64,000 nt of DNA from Luteolibacter ambystomatis (GTDB taxonomy: Bacteria > Verrucomicrobiota > Verrucomicrobiia > Verrucomicrobiales > Akkermansiaceae): contig NZ_CP073100.1 of assembly GCF_018137965.1 (NCBI RefSeq), positions 4,971,754 to 5,035,753 on the forward strand, written 5' to 3'. This document shows positions 27,428 to 37,300 of this stretch, piece by piece; the first letter of the stretch is position 1, and each line of letters starts with the position of its first letter. A program made the position numbers and the translations under genes. Under the pieces are notes generated by a model that saw only the letters and a program-made list of their open reading frames with translations, made no database searches and had not been told where the DNA came from.

Positions 27428-27982
27428 ATGAATCCTGCTGTTGTTTCGAAGTCGCTTCTGGCCCTTGCCGCCGCCGCCCTGCTTCCGTCCTGTGCCGGAC
27501 CGAGTTGCTGGGAAGGGGGCATCCCGCTCCGTTCGGGGGGCGAGACGGAAGCCCAGGCCCACGCCGCCGCCGAGGTGCGCGCCGCGGAGAATGTCACGGT
27601 CTATCGCGGACTGGCCCACCCGCAGAACGAGAAGGCGCTCTATCGCCGGCAGTTGAAGACCGTGCAGCACACCCACATCCACGGGTTCGATTTCTTCTCC
27701 AAGCCCGCCGATGTACCGAAGGCCACGGTTCGGAAAATCCTGGACCTCTACGTGGATCCGACCTCGCACCAGGCTCTCTCCACGAAGGATTTGTGCCACT
27801 ATCACCCGGACTACGCGTTTGTCTGGAAGACGGGAGCGCAGGAGCATGTGCTCCAGATCTGCTACGGCTGTCACGAGTGGCGTTATTTCTGCGAGCGCGG
27901 CGCACTGTGCACGGACATCAATGAACCGGCCTACTTCGACAAACTGACGAAGTGGCTTCCGAAATCCACGGCCAAGGAGTAA
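27428..27982 (+). CDS. lipoprotein with Cys/His motifs
   Basis: This is a 184-residue predicted lipoprotein (LLALAAAALLPSC). The mature part contains HTHIHGFDFF, LCHYHPDY and ICYGCHEWRYFC. The CYGCH matches the CxxCH pattern of c-type haem attachment, but only one copy is present. The surrounding pattern (PDY, a charged-aromatic strand, C-x-x-C-H-E) looks more like a metal- or disulfide-binding surface domain. Several in-frame starts exist (27419, 27422, 27428); the last gives a compact signal. The frame is open further upstream but overlaps the neighbouring gene on the other strand. Function unknown. Confidence 0.65.
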   Translation: MNPAVVSKSLLALAAAALLPSCAGPSCWEGGIPLRSGGETEAQAHAAAEVRAAENVTVYRGLAHPQNEKALYRRQLKTVQHTHIHGFDFFSKPADVPKATVRKILDLYVDPTSHQALSTKDLCHYHPDYAFVWKTGAQEHVLQICYGCHEWRYFCERGALCTDINEPAYFDKLTKWLPKSTAKE

Positions 27983-27997
27983 GCGGGGCCGCGGCCC

Positions 27998-28033
27998 ACA
28001 AAAAACCGGGAGGCCCTTGCGAGCCTCCCGGTT
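27998..28033 (-). terminator. intrinsic terminator of the pseudopilin gene
   Basis: AACCGGGAGGC and GCCTCCCGGTT form a perfect 11-bp stem with an 8-nt loop. On the minus strand it is followed by a run of T and lies about 30 bases past the stop at 28063. It may also stop the convergent lipoprotein gene, though less efficiently. Confidence 0.85.
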
Positions 28034-28062
28034 GGTAATCCGGAAACCGGAACAAATGCGGA

Positions 28063-28764
28063 TCAGCGCTTCTTGGAAGGAGCGACGATGCGCGGGTTCA
28101 CGTCGGTGCCCCAGACGGTGTCCTCACCGGTGGAGAGCAGACCCTTGCCGCCCGGAAGGACGACGGTCTTGGTGTTCTGGTTGATCTGATACGACACGGC
28201 GCTGTTGTCGAGACGCAGCACGATGGCCTTCTGGTCGAACGGGTCGGAGTCGAAGGTGCCATCGGAGGATGCGTTGAGCAGCGGGGTTGCGATGATCGGG
28301 CGAGCCGAGTTACCGGTGGTGCTGAAGCCGGATTGGTCGTTCATCAGGTAGCCGAAGCCCACTTCGCCATCGGCGAGGGCTTTGTCACCGGTGATGACGT
28401 TGTCCGGTTTCTTGGTGTAGGGAAGCTTCGCGAAGAAGATTTCCTCGGAGGTGGTGATGCCGGCAGCGATGAGCTGGCGGAAGTAGTCGTTGGACGTGCC
28501 GCCCTGAAGGGTCAGCGAGGAACCAGTGGCCTCCTTCACGCTGTCCGCAGTGGTGCGGTCAGGGAAGTTGGAGTAGTCCGAGTCGAAGTCGAACAACGCC
28601 AGACCGATCTGGCGGGCGTTGCTCAGCGCCTGGGTGGACGCGGCCTTCTTCTGCTGCTTCAGGAGCATCGGGGTCGCGATGCCGGCGAGTGCCACGATGA
28701 TGGCGATAACGACGAGAAGCTCCACGAGAGTGAAGCCCTTGCGCCGTTTGATGGATGTTTTCAT
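28063..28764 (-). CDS. type II secretion/type IV pilin-like protein (prepilin)
   Basis: This 233-residue pseudopilin has the prepilin peptidase site in RRKGFTLVELLVVIAIIVAL: cleavage after G, methylated F+1 and E at +5. The hydrophobic helix is followed by a globular domain of the kind abundant in Verrucomicrobia and Planctomycetes (ARQIGLALFDFDSDYSNFP). The start at 28764 gives a short basic leader (MKTSIKRRKG). No pilus assembly genes are adjacent, so it is an orphan pilin. No clear Shine-Dalgarno precedes it. Confidence 0.88.
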   Translation of the reverse strand: MKTSIKRRKGFTLVELLVVIAIIVALAGIATPMLLKQQKKAASTQALSNARQIGLALFDFDSDYSNFPDRTTADSVKEATGSSLTLQGGTSNDYFRQLIAAGITTSEEIFFAKLPYTKKPDNVITGDKALADGEVGFGYLMNDQSGFSTTGNSARPIIATPLLNASSDGTFDSDPFDQKAIVLRLDNSAVSYQINQNTKTVVLPGGKGLLSTGEDTVWGTDVNPRIVAPSKKR

Positions 28765-28910
28765 ACGGTTATGTGTTTTTCGGGTTTGTTTTTGTTCATG
28801 GTGGGGCAATCGCCCCGGTTTGGTATAATCCTTCCGTGGAAATCCCACTTCAGGATCGGAAAAAAGTAAGATCAGGCTGCGGGAGATCAAGGGGAAAGCT
28901 CGCGCGGCGG

Positions 28911-29690
28911 TCAGCGGGCGAACGCGCTGGCCAGCGCGGCCAGATCTCCAGCACTCGCACGATCCGCCTCCACAATGGCGGCTTTCTGGAGTTCAATGAG
29001 TTCCGAGATTCCCTTGCGAGCCAGCGCGAGCATGGCGGCGGACTCTTCCTCCGTAAATACCGCCTCTTCGCCGCTGCCTTGAATTTCCACGAATTCGCGG
29101 TTTTCCGTCATCACTACATTGAAGTCCACGGCGGCGTCACGGTCTTCCGGATAATTCAGATCGAGGATCGCCCCGCCTTCGAAAATTCCGGCGGAAACCG
29201 CAGCCACCAGTTTCTTGAGCGGGAAGGCTTTCAGCTTGCCTTGGGCGAAAAGCCGGTTGAGGGCGATGGCGACGGCCACGCAACCTCCGGTCACGGAGGC
29301 GGTGCGGGTGCCGCCGTCCGCCTGGAGCACGTCGCAATCGACCCAGATCGTGCGTTGGCCGATCTTGGTGAGATCCACGGCGGTTCTCAGGGCGCGGCCG
29401 ATGAGGCGCTGGATTTCCGAGGAGCGCCCGTCGAGCTTGCCGCGGACGATGTCGCGCTGTTTTCGCTCCAGCGTGGAGTAGGGCAGCATGGAGTATTCCG
29501 CGGACAGCCAGCCGCCTTCCACGCGCTGGGCCTTCATCCAGCGGGGGACGTCTTCTTCAATGGTGGCGGCGCAGATCACGCGGGTATTGCCGAAGGACAC
29601 CAGCACCGAGCCGGTGGCATAGGGGGCCACGTTCGGGATGAATGAAACCGGGCGGAGTTGGTCGGAAGTGCGGCCGTCGGGGCGGGTCAT
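28911..29690 (-). CDS. rph: ribonuclease PH
   Basis: This 259-residue phosphorolytic 3'-5' exonuclease trims tRNA 3' ends. It has the start RPDGRTSDQLRPVSF, GSVLVSFGNTRVICAATIEE, QRLIGRALRTAVDL and the catalytic-centre ADGGTRTASVTGGCVAVAIA with its conserved Asp (DLNYPEDRDAAVD) later. The length is typical. It reads towards the pseudopilin gene on the same strand. Confidence 0.95.
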   Translation of the reverse strand: MTRPDGRTSDQLRPVSFIPNVAPYATGSVLVSFGNTRVICAATIEEDVPRWMKAQRVEGGWLSAEYSMLPYSTLERKQRDIVRGKLDGRSSEIQRLIGRALRTAVDLTKIGQRTIWVDCDVLQADGGTRTASVTGGCVAVAIALNRLFAQGKLKAFPLKKLVAAVSAGIFEGGAILDLNYPEDRDAAVDFNVVMTENREFVEIQGSGEEAVFTEEESAAMLALARKGISELIELQKAAIVEADRASAGDLAALASAFAR

Positions 29691-29701
29691 GGGGGGAGAG
29701 T

Positions 29702-29723
29702 CCGGAATCCGGAATCCGGAATC
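29702..29723. repeat. short tandem repeat CCGGAAT x3
   Basis: Three head-to-tail copies of a 7-base CCGGAAT unit lie in the 100-base gap between the divergent rph gene and the gene at 29791. No function is evident. Confidence 0.6.
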
Positions 29724-29790
29724 AAGAGAAGAGGGGTGGCCCGCCCGCGCCGCGTCCTTGACCCCGCCGGAGACGTTCGTAATCTGCGGA

Positions 29791-31212
29791 ATGCTGAAAG
29801 GTCTGGTTCCGTTTTGGGTGATGTCCGCCGTGGCGGGCGCGGCTCCGTCTTATACCATCGTCACGTCCGAGAGCTCGGCGGCCGACCCGGGATGGAAGGA
29901 GGTGGCGGCGGCCTTGGAGGCGAAATACCCCGGGGCCACCCGCGTGACCTGGAGCAAGGATGTATCCGATTGCCTGCCGGAACTGGCGAAGCAGCACCCG
30001 CGCTACGTGTGCTTCGTCAGCCCGCTGTCCGAAGTCAGCCTGGATTTCGTCCGCCATGTCCATCGGCTGACCCGGAAGTTCGATGCCGATCCATTCACCG
30101 ATTGCCGATGGGGGATTTTGACGGGCTTTGATGCCGCCAATGCCCTCCGGATCGCCAAGGAAAGCACGCCGCTCACGATCCGTCAGACGCTGTCCGGCAC
30201 GGACATCGCGACCGAGCGCTGTGAGAATGCCCGCACATTCAGCGAATTGGAGGCCGGAAAGACCGTTTCGAAAACCGCTGGAGCGGATGCCACGACCAAG
30301 ACCGGCCCTGCGGATTCCAGTTTTGCGATCGCCTCCGTGCTGGAGCAGCCGGAGACGAACCTGTTCATCACCTCCGGCCACGCCACCGAGCGGGATTGGC
30401 AGATCGGCTACCGCTACAAGAACGGCGTCTGGAAGAGCAAGGGTGGTGAGCTCTTCGCGATCAACCTGCAGGGCGAGAAGAAGCCGATCCGCAGTGACAG
30501 CGCGAAGGTCTATCTGCCGGTTGGCAACTGTCTCATGGGCCATATCGACGGGCCGGATGCGATGGCGCTGGCGTTCATGAACAGCGCCGGGGTCCGTCAG
30601 ATGACCGGTTACACGCTGCCCACCTGGTATGGCTATCAGGGTTGGGGGATGCTCGATTACTTCGTTGAACAGCCGGGCCGCTACACGATGAACGAGGCGT
30701 TCTTTGCCAACCAGAACGCCCTGGTGCAGCGTTTGCGGACGTATTTCCCCGAGGTGGCTGGTGAGGATTCCGACAGCCCGATGGGCAAGATCGCGAAGCC
30801 TATCCCGGTAGGTGCCGAGGCAAAGGAGGCGGGGCTCACCGCGCAGGACGCGCAGGGTCTGTTGTTTGATCGCGATGTGGTCGCCTTCTACGGTGATCCC
30901 GCGTGGCAGGCGCGGATGGCTCCCGGGCCGCTGCAGTGGAAGGAAACGTGGACACCGGATGCCACCGGTGGACGTTTGGAGATCAAGCCTCTTGCCGGGG
31001 CAGCCAGCTTCAAGCCGGTGAATGAAAACGGTTCTCAGCGTGGCGGTCGTCCGATCGTGCGTTTCTTCGAGCAACGTATCGATCCGGCCAGCGTGGTGAT
31101 CACGGAGGGCGCTGACCTGAAGCCGGTGATCACGGATGACTTCATCCTCGTGCCCTTGCCGAAAGGCGATGCCACGGATCTGAAGATCGCATTCACGGCG
31201 AAGTCGCTTTGA
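29791..31212 (+). CDS. secreted protein with possible clan CD (C25/caspase-like) His-Cys dyad
   Basis: This 473-residue exported protein has signal LVPFWVMSAVAGAAPS. The body alternates hydrophobic strands and helices in a Rossmann-like order. LFITSGHATERDW (His about residue 197) and VYLPVGNCLMGH (Cys about 247) recall the H-G/A and strand-Cys motifs of clan CD peptidases such as gingipain-type C25. A beta-rich C-terminal domain (about 385-473) follows. No experimental family is obvious to me, so peptidase activity is an inference from spacing and motif shape. The start at 29791 gives the signal peptide. lpxK follows 67 bases later. Confidence 0.6.
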   Translation: MLKGLVPFWVMSAVAGAAPSYTIVTSESSAADPGWKEVAAALEAKYPGATRVTWSKDVSDCLPELAKQHPRYVCFVSPLSEVSLDFVRHVHRLTRKFDADPFTDCRWGILTGFDAANALRIAKESTPLTIRQTLSGTDIATERCENARTFSELEAGKTVSKTAGADATTKTGPADSSFAIASVLEQPETNLFITSGHATERDWQIGYRYKNGVWKSKGGELFAINLQGEKKPIRSDSAKVYLPVGNCLMGHIDGPDAMALAFMNSAGVRQMTGYTLPTWYGYQGWGMLDYFVEQPGRYTMNEAFFANQNALVQRLRTYFPEVAGEDSDSPMGKIAKPIPVGAEAKEAGLTAQDAQGLLFDRDVVAFYGDPAWQARMAPGPLQWKETWTPDATGGRLEIKPLAGAASFKPVNENGSQRGGRPIVRFFEQRIDPASVVITEGADLKPVITDDFILVPLPKGDATDLKIAFTAKSL

Positions 31213-31279
31213 GGGTGCTTCCAACGGACTCCTTTGTCCTTGGAAGGAACGGTTCCCGCCGCCAGCCTGTGCGCGACCG

Positions 31280-32491
31280 ATGAAGGAGCAGCTCGCCGAG
31301 CTCGAACGCTGGGGATCCGACGTCATCTTCGGGCGGGCCAAGGGCTTCCGCGCGACGGTGATGCGCATGCTCATGCTCATGCTCTCCGGCGTTTACCGGA
31401 TCATCGTCCAGAACCGCCTGCGCCTGTATCGCAAGGGTTGGAAGCAACAGCACTACCTCGGCACGCTGGTGGTGAGCATCGGCAATCTCACCGTGGGCGG
31501 CACCGGCAAGACGCCGGTGGTCGAGCTCTTGGCGCGCACCCTGCGCGATCGCGGCCGCACCGTTTCGATCCTCAGCCGCGGCTACAAGAGCAAGAAGCTT
31601 GATGAGGCTCAGAAGTGGAAACGCGCCGATGGCACGCCCGTGCCGCCCGAACTGATGCCGAAGGTGGTCAGCACCGGCCGCGCGATCCTGTTGGAGTCGA
31701 AGTTCGCCGGAGACGAGCCGTTCATGCTGGCCTCGAACCTCGATGGAGTTTCCGTCGTCGTGGACAAGGATCGCGTCAAAGGCGGCCGCTTCGCCATCCG
31801 CGAACTGCTCGCGGACACGCTGCTGCTGGATGACGGCATGCAGTATCTCAACCTCGCGCACGGCATCGACATCGTGCTGGTGGACGCCACCGCGCCCTTC
31901 GGCACCGAGGCGCTGCTGCCGCGCGGCACCCTGCGGGAGCCACGGTCGAACCTGCGCCGCGCCAGCTATATCTTCATCACCAAGTGCGATGGCTCGTCCA
32001 ATGAGGCGCTCATCGCACGATTGCGGAAATACAACCGTGTCGCGGAGATCATCGAGTGTACCCACGGCCCGAAGTATCTCCAGAATCTCTTCACCCACGA
32101 GCGGCAGTCCTTGGCATTCCTGGAGGGCAAATACGTCGCCGCGATCAGCGGCATCGCGGTGCCGGAGAACTTCGAGCGCCAGGTGGAGAAGCTCGGCGCG
32201 AAACTGGAGATCCGCCGCCGTTTCTCCGATCACCATCGTTTCTCGCGCAAGGAGATCACGAAGTTCCTGACCCGCTGCACCGAGCGGGACATGGATCTCA
32301 TCATCACCACCGAGAAGGATGCCGTGCGTTTCCCGCGTCCGGCGCAGATCGAAGTGCCGCTGTATTTCCTGCGCATCGAGGTGCAGATCCTCAAGGGGCA
32401 TGATGTGTGGGAGCGTCTCATCGACCGGCTGTGCAGCCCGCCTGCGACGGAGGGGCATGTGATGCGTTCCCGCGGGTCTTATCCGGTGTGA
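31280..32491 (+). CDS. lpxK: tetraacyldisaccharide 4'-kinase LpxK
   Basis: This 403-residue inner-membrane kinase phosphorylates the lipid A precursor at the 4' position, the sixth Raetz-pathway step. An N-terminal membrane helix at about 25-45 is followed by the P-loop [32 protein letters not shown] and [12 protein letters not shown], all characteristic. It is longer than E. coli LpxK (328 residues), with insertions and a C-terminal tail. It shows that this organism makes lipid A. Confidence 0.93.
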   Translation: MKEQLAELERWGSDVIFGRAKGFRATVMRMLMLMLSGVYRIIVQNRLRLYRKGWKQQHYLGTLVVSIGNLTVGGTGKTPVVELLARTLRDRGRTVSILSRGYKSKKLDEAQKWKRADGTPVPPELMPKVVSTGRAILLESKFAGDEPFMLASNLDGVSVVVDKDRVKGGRFAIRELLADTLLLDDGMQYLNLAHGIDIVLVDATAPFGTEALLPRGTLREPRSNLRRASYIFITKCDGSSNEALIARLRKYNRVAEIIECTHGPKYLQNLFTHERQSLAFLEGKYVAAISGIAVPENFERQVEKLGAKLEIRRRFSDHHRFSRKEITKFLTRCTERDMDLIITTEKDAVRFPRPAQIEVPLYFLRIEVQILKGHDVWERLIDRLCSPPATEGHVMRSRGSYPV

Positions 32492-32573
32492 TGGGGACGG
32501 CTTGGGAAAAGGCCACCGGTGCGAACTTGTCTTGAGTGATCCGGGCGGATGCGCCTAGATTCCCATTCACAAG

Positions 32574-34265
32574 ATGCGAGGCTTGCCAAACCGCTGGATA
32601 CCACGGGGCGAACCGTTCCGGGGCGGAACAGGTTCGGGCGGCTCGATTCCCGCGATTTTGGAGCATTTGATCCGTCAGCGCGGGCTGCCCGCAGGAATGG
32701 ACATCGAGGGGTTCCTGAACCCCCGGCTCCGCGACCTGGCCGACCCATTCCTGATTCCGGGGATGGAAGGAGCGGTGGCGCGGATTCTCCAAGCGGTGGA
32801 TCGGAAGGAAAGCGTCTGCATTTTCGGCGATTATGACGTGGATGGGGTGACCTCGATCACGCTGATGCGCCGCATCCTCCATGCCTACAGCATCGAACCC
32901 CGGCACTTCATCCCGCACCGCGGTCCGGAGGGCTATGGCCTGAGCGATGCCGCGCTGGTTCGCTGCATGGCGGAGGGACCGAAGCCGGACCTGCTGATCA
33001 CCGTCGATTGCGGTACCGTTTCCATCGACGAGATCGCGGGTTTGAAAGCCCAGGGCGTCGATGTGGTGGTGGTGGATCACCATGAGCCCAGCCCCCGCGG
33101 CCTGCCGGCCTGTGTGGCGCTGGTGAATCCGAAGCGGGGGAACGATTTCACCTATCTCTGCGCCGCAGGCGTGGTATTCAAGCTGGGCCATGCGCTTCTC
33201 AAAACCCGGCCCGTGGACCTTGATCTCAAGGAACTGATGGATCTGGTGGCGGTGGCCACGATCGCGGACATCGTGCCGCTGGTGGGGGAAAACCGGCTGT
33301 TGGTCCGCCATGGCCTCAAGCGGCTGCCGACCACGCTGAATCCCGGCTTGCGTGCGCTTCAAGAGGTTACCGGCATGAATGGCCATGCCACCTCGATGGA
33401 TGTGGGCTTCCGCATCGGTCCGCGCCTGAATGCCGCGGGCCGCATGGATGCACCGGAGGATGCGTTGGCCACGCTGCTGACCGATTGCCGCCGCGTTGCC
33501 TTCGATTTCGCCGAGAAACTGGATCGCTACAATCGCGACCGGCAGCAATACGAAACCCAGATCCGCCGTGAGGCGCTGGAGATGCTGGACAGCTCGTTCG
33601 ATCCGGAGCGCGATCCGGTGATCGTGCTGGGTTCGCGGTCCTGGCATCCGGGTGTGGTCGGCATCGTGGCATCCCGCCTGATGCGCCAGTTTCACAAGCC
33701 GACTTTCGTGATCGCCATCGATGGTGACGGCATCGGCAAGGGCTCCGGCCGAAGCATCGAAGGCGTGTCGCTGGTCGAGGCAATCCAGGATTGCCAGCAG
33801 CATCTGCTGGCCGGTGGCGGCCACGCGATGGCGGCGGGCCTTTCGATCCAGGAAGGCGAGCTGGATGCCTTCCGCCGGCGCTTCGCGGACTACGTGCTGC
33901 GAACCACGGATGAGCGCCAGCGCCAGCCGACGCTGTGCTACGACGCGGAGATCACCTTCTCCCAACTGTCGCTGGATTTCCTTGCCGGATACGACCTGCT
34001 GCAACCTTTCGGAAACGGCAATCCGCAGCCGGTTTTCATTTCCCGCGGGATCAGCCTGAGCCGTCCGCCGGTGCATATGAAGAACCAGCACCTGCGCTTC
34101 ATGTTGCGGCAGGGCTACGCCGAGCAGGACGCGGTGTTCTTCGGAGGTGGCGAGCGGCCGTTGCCGGATCCGCCGTGGGACATCGCCTTCACGATCGACC
34201 GGAATACCTTCCGGGGCCGGACCACGCTGCAACTGGTGATCCAGGACGTGCGCGCGGCGGAGTGA
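32574..34265 (+). CDS. recJ: single-stranded-DNA exonuclease RecJ
   Basis: This is a 563-residue DHH-family 5'-3' exonuclease used in recombination and mismatch repair. Motifs: FGDYDVDGVTS, ITVDCGT, VVVDHHEPS, and in the DHHA1 part LAGGGHAMAAG. A C-terminal OB domain follows from about residue 445. The order and length fit RecJ. The start at 32574 gives a short basic leader before the conserved region. It follows lpxK by 82 bases and ends at a terminator shared with the next, convergent gene. Confidence 0.94.
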   Translation: MRGLPNRWIPRGEPFRGGTGSGGSIPAILEHLIRQRGLPAGMDIEGFLNPRLRDLADPFLIPGMEGAVARILQAVDRKESVCIFGDYDVDGVTSITLMRRILHAYSIEPRHFIPHRGPEGYGLSDAALVRCMAEGPKPDLLITVDCGTVSIDEIAGLKAQGVDVVVVDHHEPSPRGLPACVALVNPKRGNDFTYLCAAGVVFKLGHALLKTRPVDLDLKELMDLVAVATIADIVPLVGENRLLVRHGLKRLPTTLNPGLRALQEVTGMNGHATSMDVGFRIGPRLNAAGRMDAPEDALATLLTDCRRVAFDFAEKLDRYNRDRQQYETQIRREALEMLDSSFDPERDPVIVLGSRSWHPGVVGIVASRLMRQFHKPTFVIAIDGDGIGKGSGRSIEGVSLVEAIQDCQQHLLAGGGHAMAAGLSIQEGELDAFRRRFADYVLRTTDERQRQPTLCYDAEITFSQLSLDFLAGYDLLQPFGNGNPQPVFISRGISLSRPPVHMKNQHLRFMLRQGYAEQDAVFFGGGERPLPDPPWDIAFTIDRNTFRGRTTLQLVIQDVRAAE

Positions 34266-34269
34266 GATC

Positions 34270-34307
34270 AAAAACCCGGACGGCGGCTAGCACCACCGCC
34301 CGGGTTT
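34270..34307. terminator. two-way terminator between recJ and the nuclease gene
   Basis: AAACCCGG (34272-34279) pairs with CCGGGTTT (34300-34307), and the stem continues inward through CGGCGG/CCACCG with mismatches. The A-rich stretch on the left becomes a T-run for the minus-strand gene ending at 34326. Confidence 0.7.
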
Positions 34308-34325
34308 CGGGAAAGAGCGGGCGGC

Positions 34326-37300
34326 TTACGGCGCTCCCGGTCCCTGGGCTTTCACGCGGAGGAACAGGGCGGAGGCCGTGCCGGAGGTGACGTCCGCCGC
34401 CACTTCCAGCGTGTCCTGCGACACCGGAGTGGTTCCGATGACAACGGTCGTCCCACCAACGGTCTCGCCGGAGGAATGCCAGTCCGTCAAATTACCAGAC
34501 CATTCGTAGGAACCGGAAATGTCGGTGGCGACGGAGCCACCATGGGGATGACGGAAGGTGAAGTGTCCGGAGGCCGCCGATACCGGTGTGAGGCCGGCAT
34601 TGGCCACGCCCGGATGGGTGCCGAAGAAGTTCTCCAACCCGTTCGGGATGCCGTCGTGGTCGAAGTCATCGCGGAAGCCGGTCATGCCGCCGACCTGCGG
34701 GAAGCCTGCGATCCAATGGTTGAAGCCGCCGAGGGTAATGCCCACCACCACCGGATCGTGGTCGGACGCGCGCCATGGCGTGTCGCCATCGTTCACGGTT
34801 TTGGCGAAGGCGGATTTGTACTCGGTGTTGTAGTCGAGGAAGACCGGCTCATCGGCGTTGTTGTGCCAGGATTGGGCTCCGGTGATCTGGGTGTGCAGTC
34901 CGGCGCTGGCCATCACGTGGTCGAGGTGGCCGAACTGGGCGTCGAATTGATAGGAGTAGCCGCCCTCGCCTTCGAATCGCTCGATCTGGTTCGAGTAGCC
35001 CGCATTCTTCAGCGCGGTGATCGGATCTTCCTTGGCGTAGGAATTGAGGTCGCCAATGACCAGGATGTCGGGATCGGCGTCACCGGTCGGATTGGTGGCC
35101 AGCCAGGTGGCGAGTGTGTTCGCCTGCTGGGTGCGGCGGTTGTTCCAAGCGCTCTGGCCATCGCCCTGGTCGGTGTCCACACCGCTGGACGGCGGGCTGC
35201 CCTTCGACTTGAAGTGGTTCACGCAGATGGTGAACTTCTCATTGGTGGCGATCTGGCGGAAGGTCTGCGCCAGAGGCGGGCGGTTGAAGATCGAAGCCGT
35301 GTTTACCACCGCACTGCCGACGGGGGCGACGGTGTTGGACTTGTAGATGATGGCGCAGGTGATGGCATCCGTGCCGATCGAAGAGACTCCCGGATTGCTG
35401 AAGGTGTAGGTGGTTCCGGACGGTGCCGCCGCGTTGAGCGCATTGACGAGATCGCGGATGGCACTGGTGGTGCCGAAGCCATCGTTCTCCATCTCGGTGA
35501 GGCCGTAGATGTCCGCGTTCAACTGGAGAAGAGAAGTCACGATATGCTTGCGCTGGCGCACCAGTTCTTCCTCCGTGGTGGCGCCGCGTTCGGTGGGGAA
35601 GCCGCCGCCCGTGCCATCGCCATTGAAGAAGTTCAGCACGTTCGCGCCGACGACTTTCAACGAACCACCGACCGCAGGCGGGCCGACGCGGGGATTGGCG
35701 CGGGTGAAGACCGGGGCGACGGTCGGCTCCAGCATGTAGGAGGTGGCGGAAAGGTAGGTCACCACGCCGGTAAGTCCGGCCACGGTGTCACCGGTACGGA
35801 GGGTGTTCTGGACCGGCGTGCCACCGCCGAAGAGATAGGGCGTGGTGTCCGGATCTTCCTTGGACGAGCCATCGTCCACGGTGAGCAGGTTGAGGTTGTT
35901 CGCGGCCTGCTTCGCCAAGGCCGGAGCACCGGGGGCGACCACGTTGGTGGGTTGCTGGAGAACACCTCCGGAAGACACGTCGAATTCGCCGTAGCGGCCG
36001 AGATAGTAGTTGTTCGTGACGTGCAGCGTCTGCGGCAGAGTGATCAGCATGCCTTCGACTTTCTCGAGCGTGGTGGAGCTGGTGAACGGAAGCGTCACCG
36101 TCACCGGAGTCGGAAGGGGGGCTGTTCCCGTCTTGGAAAGAGCGGTGAGGGTGTCGAGCTCGGTGAGGGTATTGAATTCCTTCACGGTTCCCGAAACGCT
36201 GATCGTATCGCCGGTGGCCAGCGTGGCGAGTGTCGAAGTCACGGCGGAGGAACCGTTGGCATAGACATAGATGCCCTCCGAGGTATTCGGATCACTGTCG
36301 GCGTCAGCATCGGCCGCCTGGAGATAGAAGCCCGCACGGGTTCCATCGCTGTTCAGGTAGAAGCCCGTGACGATGCCGGAGGCGACCACCGTCTGGTTGG
36401 CCAGCGGGCTGGCGGAACCGTTGCCTTGGATCGCATGGATCGGCGTTCCGGAACCCGGCTGCGTCATCGTGGTGAAGCTGACCGTGGTGTCCGCGGTGGG
36501 ATGCAACGAGCCGGTCGCCTGGTCTGTCACGGACGCCGCCGTCACACCGAGCGTGTAGGTCTCGTTGTAGGCCAGCGACGCGGACGGTGTGACCGTGAAG
36601 GTGGTCGGACCGCCGGTGACGCTCACGGAAACCGAGCCGCTGTTCGCGCCGGAAAGCGTGATGCCGCCGTTCGCGACCGTGACCGCCGTGTTGAACGTGA
36701 CGGTAAGCGGAGCGGAAATGCCCACGGCAGTGGCGCCTTGGGACGGCACGGTGGAAGCCACCGCAGGCACCGGATCACCGCCGCCCGAGGTGCTGAAGCT
36801 GAAGTCATCGACCGCGAGACCGCAGTCGGCCCCGCTGATGTTCAGGTCCGTCCAACGGATCACCAGTGTCTGGCCGGCGGGCCAGGTGATGCCGGACACG
36901 GTACCGGAAATGGAAGCGCGGTTCGCCGCGCCATTGCCATCCAGAGCGGCTCCGGTTGCTCCGGTGGCGGGACCACTGAAATCCAGCGAAGGAACGGCGG
37001 TAAAGGTGCCGGAGATCACCGAGGCCGCATTCACCGCGTATTCGAACTTCAATTTGTCGGTGACGCCGGAGCTGCCGCCCTGCCGCCATTGTTCACCGGT
37101 ATAAGCGATGGAGAAGGAAGTGATGGTCGAACCGGTGTTATTGACCAGCGCCACACCGATGGTGGATTCCACGGACCCACTGAGCAGCATGCCCAGTGCG
37201 CGTTCTGAAGCGGAAGCGGCACCGAAGGAATAGACCGAACCCGTGTTGCCGGAACCGGTGCCCACGTTGAAGAGGGCGTTGCTGCCTGAACCACCGGTTT

